Source: Desmospora activa DSM 45169
Lineage (GTDB): Bacteria > Bacillota > Bacilli > Thermoactinomycetales > DSM-45169
Reading direction: 5' to 3'
NCBI RefSeq assembly: GCF_003046315.1
Contig: NZ_PZZP01000001.1
Coordinates: forward strand, 2,418,001 to 2,482,000
DNA: 64,000 nucleotides
Shown here: piece after piece, positions 54,255-62,336 of the stretch
How the letters are laid out: each line of letters opens with the position of its first letter
Numbering within the stretch: the stretch's first letter is position 1
Made by a program: the position numbers and the translations under genes
Notes under the pieces: model-generated
Seen by the model: only the letters and a program-made list of their open reading frames with translations
The model's database searches: none
Told to the model about the DNA's origin: nothing

Positions 54255-54854
54255 TTGGAAATATTAAGTAAGATGAAAGAAGTAATCGAATTGGAGGCCT
54301 CTTCGATTAAAGCGCTTTCAGAACAGATTGGCCCTAATTACGAAACTGCACTTCACCTCGTACGCAATTGCAAAGGGAAAGTGATTGTAACAGGAGTCGG
54401 AAAGTCTGGACACATCGGAAAAAAAATCGCCGCTTCTCTCGCCAGCACAGGTACGCCTGCGTTTTTTGTGCATAGTGCGGAGGGCGTTCACGGCGATTTA
54501 GGCATGATACAAAAAGAGGATATCGTCATCATGATCTCCAACAGCGGTGAAACGGCGGAAGTGTTAAATCTCCTCCCCTCATTGGCTAAAATAGGTGCAA
54601 AAAAGATTGCCATCACTTCAAATGCAAACTCAACCTTAGCCCAATCGTGTGATACTGCTCTCACTTATCACTATGAGACAGAGGCGGATCATCTCGGTCT
54701 AGCCCCAACGACAAGCGCAACCATTACGCTTGTGATTGGGGATGCATTAGCCATCGGCCTCTCTGTTTTAAAAAAATTTGAAAAAGAGGATTTTTATCTA
54801 TACCATCCCGGCGGCAGCTTAGGGCAACAATTATCTGAAAAGATCAGGAAATGA
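54255..54854 (+). CDS. KdsD/GutQ-like D-arabinose-5-phosphate isomerase (SIS domain only)
   Basis: 199 residues. SIS domain with VTGVGKSGHIGKKIAASLAS, the HSAEGVHGDLGMI stretch and FYLYHPGGSLGQQL (His184), the signature of arabinose-5-phosphate isomerases rather than hexulose-phosphate isomerases. The CBS pair of classical KdsD is absent, as in some shorter homologs. The enzyme class interconverts D-arabinose 5-phosphate and D-ribulose 5-phosphate. Bacillota make no KDO, so a breakdown role is more plausible. TTG at 54255 is preferred (GGGAGAGAAGG upstream); an ATG at 54231 has no ribosome site. First gene of an operon with GH172 and a sugar kinase. Confidence 0.82.
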   Translation: MEILSKMKEVIELEASSIKALSEQIGPNYETALHLVRNCKGKVIVTGVGKSGHIGKKIAASLASTGTPAFFVHSAEGVHGDLGMIQKEDIVIMISNSGETAEVLNLLPSLAKIGAKKIAITSNANSTLAQSCDTALTYHYETEADHLGLAPTTSATITLVIGDALAIGLSVLKKFEKEDFYLYHPGGSLGQQLSEKIRK

Positions 54855-54934
54855 CCGCTTTTGATCGCGAGCAATAGCCTCGATCAATCATCGCCCTTAT
54901 CTTTAACATCAACAGACGAAAAGGGGAATAAGTG

Positions 54935-56032
54935 ATGACGTTTTTAGGTACCTCGTTACGGGATTTATACCGAGAGCGAAATTGTAAAAGGAAACGAGCA
55001 TCCAGCTACGATAAAACCGGGGGAAATAAAGATTATATCGAGGTATTCCCAGGGGATCGCAAAACGATTTGTGAGCTGGAAGGTTCGGGCTGTATCACGC
55101 ACATCTGGATGACCATGGCCCCTCTCGATGATTCACTTGAGGCGTTTTTACATCGAAAAATCGTATTACGAATGTTCTGGGACAATGAGGAAAACCCGAG
55201 TGTACAAGCACCGATCGGTGATTTCTTCGGGATGGGACACGGCATCACCAAAAACTACTCCTCTGCCCCGCTCACGATGAGTCCGGAAGATGGCCGGGCT
55301 TTAAACTGTTTCTTCCCCATGCCCTTTGGCCAAAACGCCAAAATCGAAATTACGAGTGAAGCGGATGCGCCCATTAAGTTTTACTACTATATCGACTATG
55401 AGCTGTATCAAGCGGAGATCGACAGTCCGCTTCGATTTCATGCTATATGGAAGCGAGAGCGGACCACGGGCATCGAAGACAACATCTCAAATGCGCTCTA
55501 CTGTTTTGGAGGGAAAAATCGATCGGGAGAAAATAATTATGTCCTTTTAGACACAGTGGGTAAAGGACATTATGTGGGTTGTAATCTAAATATCCATAAC
55601 TTGCGCTTTACACCGGAATGGAATTGGTACGGCGAAGGTGACGATATGATTTTTATCGATGGCGAACCTTGGCCTCCCTCCTTACATGGAACAGGAATGG
55701 AAGACTATTTTAACACGGCATGGTGTCCGCAACAGGAAGTATGCACCCCTTATCACGGTATCATTCTAGGCGGCGGTCCCAACTGGTCCGGCAAGATCTC
55801 TGTCTATCGGTACCATATACAAGATCCGATAACATTTGATCAATCGATTAAGGTTACGATTGAACACGGTCATAACAATCATCGAAGTGATGATTACTCC
55901 AGTACGGCTTACTGGTACCAAACGGAACCACACCAAACGATCCACTCGATCTTGCCCGTTCAAGAGCGGTTACCATTGCCAGATATATCGCCATTTAATG
56001 CAAAAGATTTAAAAAAATGCTTCGACTACTAA
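54935..56032 (+). CDS. GH172 (DUF2961) glycosidase, second copy
   Basis: 365 residues, no signal peptide. Shares the core motifs with the copy at 44541-45626 (GSGCITHIWMT, WYGEGDDMIFIDGE, HGTGMEDYFNTAW), but lacks the usual NAKTRSISAENFTG start (here RASSYDKTGGNKDYIEV). It therefore belongs to another subgroup and may have a different linkage preference. Candidate catalytic Glu residues are conserved. ATG at 54935 follows AAAGGGG. It stands between the isomerase and kinase genes, tying glycosidic release directly to pentose phosphorylation. Confidence 0.83.
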   Translation: MTFLGTSLRDLYRERNCKRKRASSYDKTGGNKDYIEVFPGDRKTICELEGSGCITHIWMTMAPLDDSLEAFLHRKIVLRMFWDNEENPSVQAPIGDFFGMGHGITKNYSSAPLTMSPEDGRALNCFFPMPFGQNAKIEITSEADAPIKFYYYIDYELYQAEIDSPLRFHAIWKRERTTGIEDNISNALYCFGGKNRSGENNYVLLDTVGKGHYVGCNLNIHNLRFTPEWNWYGEGDDMIFIDGEPWPPSLHGTGMEDYFNTAWCPQQEVCTPYHGIILGGGPNWSGKISVYRYHIQDPITFDQSIKVTIEHGHNNHRSDDYSSTAYWYQTEPHQTIHSILPVQERLPLPDISPFNAKDLKKCFDY

Positions 56033-56067
56033 AACATAAACAGAACTCATTTTAGAAGGTGGACAAA

Positions 56068-57009
56068 ATGGGGCAAACACAAACGAAAAGCGTGCTCGTT
56101 ATTGGAAGCTTTATGATGGACCTGGTTGCCCTTACTCCCCGCATACCGGAAGATGGTGAAACCGTGATCGGAACCAGTTTTGGACGGTTTCCCGGAGGAA
56201 AGGGGGCAAACCAGGCGGTAACCGCCGCCAGGCTCGGAGCCCCCGTAACGATGGTAGGAAAGCTAGGGGCTGATGACTTTGGAGATGAATTCTTACATAC
56301 GTTAAATGCGGAGAGCATCAACACATCCTATATTTTACGTGACCAGCTTCACCCTACCGGTGTCGGATCCATTTATATCGATGAGCATGGAAATAATCGC
56401 ATTATCGTCATCCCCGGTTCAAACCTACAGTTCACTCCGCAAGAAGTGGATAATGTAAAAGAAGTAATCCGAGAAGCCGGTGTGCTCATTCTGCAATTGG
56501 AGATGAATATTTTAACCGTAAAAAGGGCGGCTGAGCTTGCGCATGGGTTCAATGTTCCGGTTATTTTAAATCCAGCACCGGCACAAGAACTGGATGACGA
56601 ATTATATAAAAAAATCACGTATTTAACACCAAACCAAAAAGAAGCCCAATTTTTATCAGGCATTGAAGTTCACGATCAAAACAGTGCACAGAAGGCGGCA
56701 GAAATCTTATTAGACAAAGGGGTTCAAAACATTATCCTGACACTTGCTGATCAGGGGGCGCTGATTGCCAATAAACACAAAATGATACACATCCCCGGCT
56801 TTCCTGTGGAGCCTATCGATACGGTTGGTGCTGGTGATTCCTTTAATGGTGCGCTTGCATTTGGCATCGTCCATGCTATGGATCTGGAGGAAACGGTCGA
56901 GATGGCCAACGCTGTTGGTGCATTAACTGTCACCAAAAAAGGGGCCATTCCATCTTTACCGTATTATAAGGATGTTCAACCATTTGTGATCGACTCTCCA
57001 CTAAAGTAG
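56068..57009 (+). CDS. Ribokinase-family (PfkB) sugar kinase, probable D-arabinose kinase
   Basis: 313 residues. PfkB motifs GRFPGGKGANQAVTAARLGA (N-terminal) and DTVGAGDSFNGALAFG (catalytic Asp257) are those of ribokinase. ATG at 56068 follows GAAGGTGG. Ribokinases phosphorylate the 5-OH of pentoses; D-arabinose is an expected substrate given the isomerase in the same operon, and the product D-arabinose 5-phosphate is the isomerase's substrate. True ribokinase activity, or a fructokinase-like role, cannot be excluded from sequence. No rbs transport genes are nearby. Confidence 0.82.
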   Translation: MGQTQTKSVLVIGSFMMDLVALTPRIPEDGETVIGTSFGRFPGGKGANQAVTAARLGAPVTMVGKLGADDFGDEFLHTLNAESINTSYILRDQLHPTGVGSIYIDEHGNNRIIVIPGSNLQFTPQEVDNVKEVIREAGVLILQLEMNILTVKRAAELAHGFNVPVILNPAPAQELDDELYKKITYLTPNQKEAQFLSGIEVHDQNSAQKAAEILLDKGVQNIILTLADQGALIANKHKMIHIPGFPVEPIDTVGAGDSFNGALAFGIVHAMDLEETVEMANAVGALTVTKKGAIPSLPYYKDVQPFVIDSPLK

Positions 57010-57074
57010 TAAAGCTTCTCGTTTTAACCGTGGGGTAAATGCGAATATTAGACTTATGAGGGAAGTTAACAATA

Positions 57075-57129
57075 GGCCGGTAGAACAGTAAAGATCTCTT
57101 GTAGGATCTTTACTGTTCTACCGGCCTTT
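57075..57129. terminator. Long bidirectional terminator
   Basis: GGCCGGTAGAACAGTAAAGATC and its exact complement form a 22-bp stem around 8 nt, followed by TTT on the plus side. It lies between convergent genes (kinase on plus, CotF-like on minus). Confidence 0.8.
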
Positions 57130-57145
57130 CCGATTTTCAGCACGG

Positions 57146-57688
57146 TTAATAGCGCATGGCGATGGCTCTTTGCGCATTAACTTGATCATTTCTTAATAAC
57201 ATTTCAAGGTTGTACGCAGGGTAATAACCGTGTTGCAACATATAGTAAAAAATTTTCCCATGCCATTCCACCGCGGCATGAAGCTGCTTCGTCAAAACTC
57301 TCCGCAGTATAGGTGTCGCCGTTTCCGTGATCGCAGCAGCATAGGTACGAACGGAGGTTTTAGCCAACCCTAATAAGTCTCCAGCCTGAGAAGCAGTTAT
57401 TCCCCTATGACAATGATGGTCGTTACTGACGGAAGGCGCGTAGGAGTAAAAGAGAAGCAATTCACGTAAATTTTGTTCAAGCAATTGGATGGAATAGATA
57501 TAGAGCGACTGAAGCTGGGGGTCTTTCACCTTTCTGACGCTCTTTTTTAATTTGATTAACGCACTGGCTTGAAAAGCAGTCAATTCATGTAACTCCATTG
57601 TTTCGTGCCAAGCCAAGTGCCGATGATCAGAGATTTGTTGGTCCCCGGACAGTCCTTCTTCGTGGTACCCTCTGCTTTCATTACTCAC
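57146..57688 (-). CDS. CotF-like spore coat protein
   Basis: About 180 residues, helical, His/Tyr-rich. The C-terminal [17 protein letters not shown] is typical of the CotF family, and the first half carries the paired helices with [21 protein letters not shown] at 57688 is 6 nt after AGAGGTG; upstream GTG/TTG codons at 57697 and 57694 overlap that site. It would sit on the spore coat and points to an endospore former. Single gene, convergent to the sugar kinase. Confidence 0.78.
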   Translation of the reverse strand: MSNESRGYHEEGLSGDQQISDHRHLAWHETMELHELTAFQASALIKLKKSVRKVKDPQLQSLYIYSIQLLEQNLRELLLFYSYAPSVSNDHHCHRGITASQAGDLLGLAKTSVRTYAAAITETATPILRRVLTKQLHAAVEWHGKIFYYMLQHGYYPAYNLEMLLRNDQVNAQRAIAMRY

Positions 57689-57990
57689 ACCCAACACCTC
57701 TTTAAAAAATGTCGGGATACCTTATGCAATATTTCCCCAATGGGTTCATGCCCTATTTTCCCCATCAAATAAACCGTGAAAAAACATATTCCCACACAAA
57801 AAGGTGAATCTTATATATGGATTACTGCTTACTTTATTTATAAAACTTTTTTATTAGTTATTTTGACTTCATGAAAACATTTGAAACAGGTAGCATAATA
57901 GTTGGTCTTCAATCCCTATGTACTGTTAAAAAGGAAAGCGATTTCTTATACGCGGTAAATCTAAGCGGTTTTTGTGGAAGGAGTCTTTTT
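57689..57990. other. Divergent region between the CotF-like and 2HCT genes
   Basis: AT-rich, no gene seen. A plus-strand frame is open from 57871, but the usable start is at 57991. AGGAAAGCGATTTCT (57932-57946) is a one-mismatch cre that could put the transporter under CcpA. No convincing sigma-factor site was fixed for the coat gene. Confidence 0.3.
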
Positions 57991-59313
57991 ATGAAATCTG
58001 CGGAAACAATACCTCCCCCTTTTCTCTCACGATTAGCTGCAATGAAAGTCGGATTTTTACCTTTACCACTCTATTTGGTATTGGCTGCGATCATTTATCT
58101 CGCTGCCGTCTACAATAAGCTTCCCGCTGATATGATTGGCGGTTTTGCCGTCATTATGGCGCTTGGAATTCTGCTAGGCGACCTCGGCCAACGGATCCCG
58201 ATTCTAAAAGATATCGGCGGTCCTGCGATTCTGGCATTATTTGTTCCTTCAATTATGATCTTTTTTGATTTCTTTTCTCCCTCAGCGGTGGAAGCCATCA
58301 CCGTTCTGGTCGACAATAAGCCCGGCTCTGCTAACTTTCTTTACCTCTATATATCCATATTGGTTGTAGGAAGTATCTTGGGCATGCATAGAACTGTGAT
58401 GATTCAGGGCTTTATCCGGATGTTCGTGCCTTTGGCGGCCGGAACAATCGCCTCTATTCTGATGGGACTCTTAGTTGGTACACTGTTTGGCTATGAGTTG
58501 TATCACACCTTCTTTTTCATTATCGTACCCATTATCGGTGGTGGGGTCGGGGAAGGAATTCTACCTCTCTCCCTGGCTTATTCCCACATCTTAGGTGCTC
58601 CTGCGGAAAGCTTTATTTCACAAATGATTCCCGCAGCCGTATTGGGTAACATTATTGCGGTGATCTCCGCTGGTTTATTGAAACGCCTGGGTGAAAAGAA
58701 ACCGGAGTTGAGCGGTAACGGAATGCTGGTGAAAAGCGGCAACGAGAAAGAATTGTTGGCTTTGCAAAACGAAGAGAAGCCGATCCAGTTTCCTCTGATG
58801 GGTGCCGGATTGATTCTGGCCTGTAGCTTTTTCATCTTTGGTAAAGTAGCTGAAGGGTTCGTCGAGATCCCCGGCGCCATTCTGATGATCTTTTTGGCCG
58901 CCATCGTAAAATATATACAGGTCTTGCCGGCGAAAATGGAACAGGGAGCGTTCCACCTCTACAAATTTATCTCCTCAACCCTAACCTGGCCGTTGATGGT
59001 GGGTCTCGGCGTTCTGTTTATCCCGCTGGATGAAGTGTTAAAAGTGATCAGCCCCTCCTACATCGCGATTGTGATGTCTGTGGTGATCACCATGGTGATG
59101 ACCGGATTTTATGTGGGTAAGTGGATGAAAATGTACAGCATCGAGGCCGCCATTGTCACCGGCTGCCACAGCGGCCTCGGCGGAACAGGGGATGTGGCGA
59201 TTCTCTCTTCCTCCAACCGCATGCAGCTAATGCCCTTTGCCCAGATCTCCACTCGTATCGGTGGAGCCTCCACCATTATCATGGCTACACTGTTAATGCA
59301 GCTGTTTCATTGA
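57991..59313 (+). CDS. 2-hydroxycarboxylate transporter (2HCT family, citrate/malate symporter)
   Basis: 440 residues, about eleven membrane helices. The two re-entrant-loop motifs of the family are present: GGGVGEGILPLSLAY (about residue 183) and CHSGLGGTGDVAILSSSNRM (about residue 391). Members bring in malate, citrate or lactate with Na+ or H+, or exchange them. ATG at 57991 follows GAAGGAG. No citrate lyase or malolactic genes are adjacent, so the exact substrate is open. Monocistronic with its own terminator. Confidence 0.9.
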   Translation: MKSAETIPPPFLSRLAAMKVGFLPLPLYLVLAAIIYLAAVYNKLPADMIGGFAVIMALGILLGDLGQRIPILKDIGGPAILALFVPSIMIFFDFFSPSAVEAITVLVDNKPGSANFLYLYISILVVGSILGMHRTVMIQGFIRMFVPLAAGTIASILMGLLVGTLFGYELYHTFFFIIVPIIGGGVGEGILPLSLAYSHILGAPAESFISQMIPAAVLGNIIAVISAGLLKRLGEKKPELSGNGMLVKSGNEKELLALQNEEKPIQFPLMGAGLILACSFFIFGKVAEGFVEIPGAILMIFLAAIVKYIQVLPAKMEQGAFHLYKFISSTLTWPLMVGLGVLFIPLDEVLKVISPSYIAIVMSVVITMVMTGFYVGKWMKMYSIEAAIVTGCHSGLGGTGDVAILSSSNRMQLMPFAQISTRIGGASTIIMATLLMQLFH

Positions 59314-59321
59314 TTCATAAC

Positions 59322-59353
59322 AAAAGACCGGTTCTATCGAACCGGTCTTTTTC
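59322..59353 (+). terminator. Rho-independent terminator of the 2HCT gene
   Basis: AAAAGACCGGTTC/GAACCGGTCTTTT stem of 13 bp with a 4-nt loop and trailing T, 9 bp past the stop. Confidence 0.9.
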
Positions 59354-59439
59354 GTTGGAAGAAATAGGTATGCAAACTATCAAACATATGATTTCTACAT
59401 AAGATATTACAAAAGCAATTAAAAAGGAGGCGATTCATC

Positions 59440-59532
59440 ATGATAGGATTTGGATTTGGCTCGATCTTTATTTGGATTTTGGTTATTGTCGTCGTCTTGT
59501 CTCTCTTTTTCTTTACAGGATTTTTTGTTTAA
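59440..59532 (+). CDS. 30-residue hydrophobic peptide
   Basis: ATG after AAAAAGGAGG; MIGFGFGSIFIWILVIVVV then LSLFFFTGFFV and stop. A single membrane span, bracketed by a terminator on each side, so it is an independent transcript. It resembles the small YjcZ-type sporulation peptides in size and Gly/hydrophobic character, but no family was proven. Confidence 0.65.
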   Translation: MIGFGFGSIFIWILVIVVVLSLFFFTGFFV

Positions 59533-59541
59533 GTGATCACG

Positions 59542-59566
59542 CCCCCGCATAATCGCGGGGGTTTTT
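59542..59566 (+). terminator. Rho-independent terminator of the small peptide gene
   Basis: CCCCCGC/GCGGGGG stem with a 6-nt loop, then five T, 9 bp past the stop. Confidence 0.9.
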
Positions 59567-59579
59567 GTTATCCTCTTCC

Positions 59580-60161
59580 TTACTCATGATGATGGAAAAA
59601 ATTGCGATGGTTGATGATTCCATTGGCGATAATGCGGGCGAGAGAGTCCTGAAAAGCATCGGAGTCTAGGATGGTGCTTCCATTGGAATAGACGAAGATC
59701 GCTTCTAAGCAGACCGCGCAACAAGAACTATACTCCAGTAACGGCAAACCAAAGTCGCGATGCTCGGTATCGTTTCGTTTGCCTCCGTCAATCACCCCAT
59801 ATTCAAGGCGAAGTCGACAAGCGACATCATTATGCAAAAGCGCCTGCAATCGACGGGTATCTCCCGGCGCCATCACACTGACATAGCTGGTAAAGCTGGA
59901 GCAATCACAGGTAAGCCAACTGTCGATGTTTAGACAGAGGCACATCTGTGCTTGATGGCTTTTAACCGCTGCCAACCGTTCCCGCCAGTTTTTGCTCTCA
60001 CTTTGCCAACGGGTTAAGGACGGAACTAGATCCGTCTCCTTCTGTAGTAAGTCATAGATCCGTTTGGCGACAAACAAGCTATAGTCAAATTGGGGAGGAT
60101 GCTCAGCGGTTCCTTTGCCATCGCCCCGTACCCCCAAGCCGGGATCGATGCTGATGCGCAC
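59580..60161 (-). CDS. Amidase_3-like protein lacking the zinc ligands
   Basis: 193 residues. The overall pattern follows N-acetylmuramoyl-L-alanine amidases, but key positions differ: the usual DPGHG is IDPGLG (residues 5-10) and the usual SIHAN is LNIDS, so both zinc-binding His are gone. The later LEAIFVYSNG resembles the usual VEVGFISN with its Glu kept. It is Cys-rich (CLCLN, CDCSS, SSCCAVC). It may be an inactive cell-wall-binding relative or have a new activity. GTG at 60161 follows GGAGGTG. Convergent with the small peptide gene. Confidence 0.6.
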   Translation of the reverse strand: MRISIDPGLGVRGDGKGTAEHPPQFDYSLFVAKRIYDLLQKETDLVPSLTRWQSESKNWRERLAAVKSHQAQMCLCLNIDSWLTCDCSSFTSYVSVMAPGDTRRLQALLHNDVACRLRLEYGVIDGGKRNDTEHRDFGLPLLEYSSCCAVCLEAIFVYSNGSTILDSDAFQDSLARIIANGIINHRNFFHHHE

Positions 60162-60239
60162 AATTACCACCTCCATGTTCAAACATTACCCTCTTAACCT
60201 TCCCATACCAAAACCAAACCTTAAATTTACCCTCCAACC

Positions 60240-60272
60240 AAAAAAATCGACGCACCACCCTATCGTGGCGCG
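60240..60272 (-). terminator. Rho-independent terminator of the M3 peptidase gene
   Basis: On the minus strand CGCGCCAC/GTGGTGCG pair (one G-T) around 6 nt, followed by seven T shortly after, 47 bp past the stop. Confidence 0.75.
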
Positions 60273-60318
60273 CCAAATTCTTTACCTGTCACAAATGTAT
60301 TTTTTACCTTTAGCGATA

Positions 60319-62112
60319 TCAATCACCTTCAGTCAGCTCCAGGAATTGATCCACATCCGCTTTAGCCAGATCGACAGCCCCCTGCCAAAACTCCGGTTTG
60401 GTCAGATCAACTCCCAGATGTTTATGAGCGAGGTCTTCCACAGTCATGCGACCGGTATCTCGGAGCAGATCGACATATTTTTGGGCAAAGGCGGGTCCTT
60501 CCTGCAATGCACGGTTATAAATGCCTGCACTAAACAGATAGCCGAAGGTATAGGGGAAATTATAAAAAGGAACGCCAGTGATATAAAAATGAAGCTTGGA
60601 TGCCCAAAAATAAGGATGATATTCATCAAGCGCATCGCAAAACGCTTCTTTCTCCGCTTCCACGATCAACTCTCGCAAGCGAGCGGCGGATACCAATCCC
60701 TTTCTTCGCTCTTCATAAAAGCGGGTCTCAAACAGGAAGCGGGCATGAATATCCATGAAGAAGGCAACTGCCCGTTGCGCTTTATCCTCCAACAGGGTGA
60801 TTTTTTGTTCCCGGCTGGCGGCATTTTTAATCGATGCATCCGCCACAATCGATTCCGCAAACGTGGAGGCAGTCTCCGCTACATTCATCGCATATCGTTG
60901 TACCATTTGCGGCAAGTCATTCATCACATGTTGGTGATAAGCATGCCCCAGTTCATGAGCTAAGGTGGCCACATTGGAAGCAGATCCGGCAAAGGTCATA
61001 AAGATACGAGACTGTCCGCTTTGGGCAAAGTTTGTGCAAAACCCGCCCGGTCGCTTGCCAGGCCGATCTTCCGCTTCAATCCATCTCTCCGCAAAAGCAC
61101 GACGAGCAAAATCGGCCATATTGGGATCAAACTGCCGGAAGTGTTCCAGAATGAAGTCAGCCGCTTGGTCATAGCTGACTGTACTATTATCGGAACCGAT
61201 AGGAGCGTACACATCATACCAACTCAGCTTGGAAACCCCCAACAAAGAAGCTTTCCGCTCAAAGAACTGCAAAAATTTACCCTTATTTTGGCTAATTACT
61301 TCCCACATCGTCGTCAAGGTTTGTTCCGACATGCGGTTGATGTCAAGGGGTTCCTTCAATACGGAATCCCATCCGCGATGACGATACAAATTTAAGCGAA
61401 ACCCACCCAGATGGTTTAGGCTGGAAGCGAGCAGCTCCGATTCGTGCTCCCATGCTTCATTCATTCGGCGAAAAACGGTTTGCCGCACCTGACGATCCGG
61501 GCTGGAGAGCTTGTTGGCAGCTTGCCCGACGGATAGTTGCTCCGTTTTTCCATCTTCCTCAAAGGGAATGGTGATCCGGCCGACAATCGCATTGTACAAA
61601 TCTCCCCAGGCATGGTATCCATCGACGGACAAATCTCCTGCCAAGCTCTCCTGATCCGCAGGCAGCTTCTCCAATGCCCGCCGACGCCGCTCCTCCAAGG
61701 GAAACGCGAGGGGTTGCAGGCGGGAATCACGCAAAAGCCGGTTCCAATTTTCCTGGTCCGTCTGCTTGATCAAATGGTCCAGCTGGTTCATACCAGCACT
61801 AAAAGCGGCCCCTACTTGTGATAGCCGCCCCCGCAGAATTTTTGCCCCTTCATCTTTTACATCCTGGGCTGTTAAGCAGGAGATAAAGGCACTTGCTTCC
61901 CCCAAGCGACGCGATAAATCCTGGACAGTCTCCACAATTTCATGCCATGAATCCAAATCGTTGGTGTTTTGCACATCGGTCTGTTCCACCTTGGCGGAAA
62001 ACGTTTTTACATCTACCTCCAACTGCTCCAAATAGCGCTGAAATTCTGGAGATTCACTTCCTCCGGGAAAGAAGACATCCAAGTCCCACGTTAAACTATA
62101 TTTGCTTCCCAT
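60319..62112 (-). CDS. M3 family oligoendopeptidase (PepF-like)
   Basis: 597 residues, full length. Zinc motif HELGHAYH at about residue 386 in ATLAHELGHAYHQHVM, with the downstream Glu in ETASTFAES. The N-terminal helical domain and the C-terminal FWASKLHFYITGVPFYNFPY are typical of the M3B subgroup. Cytoplasmic; cuts peptides of roughly 6-20 residues in peptide turnover. ATG near the start of the frame precedes GSKYSLTWDLDVFFPGG, the common N-terminus. Confidence 0.93.
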   Translation of the reverse strand: MGSKYSLTWDLDVFFPGGSESPEFQRYLEQLEVDVKTFSAKVEQTDVQNTNDLDSWHEIVETVQDLSRRLGEASAFISCLTAQDVKDEGAKILRGRLSQVGAAFSAGMNQLDHLIKQTDQENWNRLLRDSRLQPLAFPLEERRRRALEKLPADQESLAGDLSVDGYHAWGDLYNAIVGRITIPFEEDGKTEQLSVGQAANKLSSPDRQVRQTVFRRMNEAWEHESELLASSLNHLGGFRLNLYRHRGWDSVLKEPLDINRMSEQTLTTMWEVISQNKGKFLQFFERKASLLGVSKLSWYDVYAPIGSDNSTVSYDQAADFILEHFRQFDPNMADFARRAFAERWIEAEDRPGKRPGGFCTNFAQSGQSRIFMTFAGSASNVATLAHELGHAYHQHVMNDLPQMVQRYAMNVAETASTFAESIVADASIKNAASREQKITLLEDKAQRAVAFFMDIHARFLFETRFYEERRKGLVSAARLRELIVEAEKEAFCDALDEYHPYFWASKLHFYITGVPFYNFPYTFGYLFSAGIYNRALQEGPAFAQKYVDLLRDTGRMTVEDLAHKHLGVDLTKPEFWQGAVDLAKADVDQFLELTEGD

Positions 62113-62129
62113 AATCTCACCCTTTATTT

Positions 62130-62336
62130 CTAGTGTCGAATCAACAGCCCCATTATACCATGAACAAAATCAGGACCCACTGCGAAAAGTATTACAAGGG
62201 TATTTAGACTTAATATTCCCGTAGTGCCTGCCGAATTGCCGATCTTTCCATAATGGATGCCTCCTTTGCCAAGGTCGTTTGTATACTCTCCATTCCCTGG
62301 GAAATGATGATTCACATCACCGTTTTCCTCAGTCAA
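62130..62336 (-). CDS. Possible small membrane protein
   Basis: Up to 68 residues from a TTG that overlaps the end of the oxidoreductase gene; the C-terminal half (ILSLNTLVILFAVGPDFVHG) could span the membrane. The start has no clear ribosome site. A strong site (AAAGGAGG) inside it instead serves a different frame, ATG at about 62253, which gives only MERSAIRQALREY. Either product is uncertain. Confidence 0.25.
   Translation of the reverse strand: MTEENGDVNHHFPGNGEYTNDLGKGGIHYGKIGNSAGTTGILSLNTLVILFAVGPDFVHGIMGLLIRH

Noticed and set aside
56068-57009. Plain ribose catabolism (rbsK)
   Set aside because: No rbs transporter or pyranase genes are near, and the kinase shares an operon with GH172 and an arabinose-5-phosphate-isomerase-like gene. 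Ribose as an extra substrate remains possible.
44541-57009. Inulin/difructose anhydride breakdown locus
   Set aside because: GH172 alone could fit, but DUF4185 and the KdsD-like isomerase do not. Kept as the main alternative rather than the call.
62239-62280. 13-residue peptide gene with a strong ribosome site
   Set aside because: The site is excellent, but the product is too short and unrecognised to list as a separate gene. Mentioned under the 62130-62336 entry.
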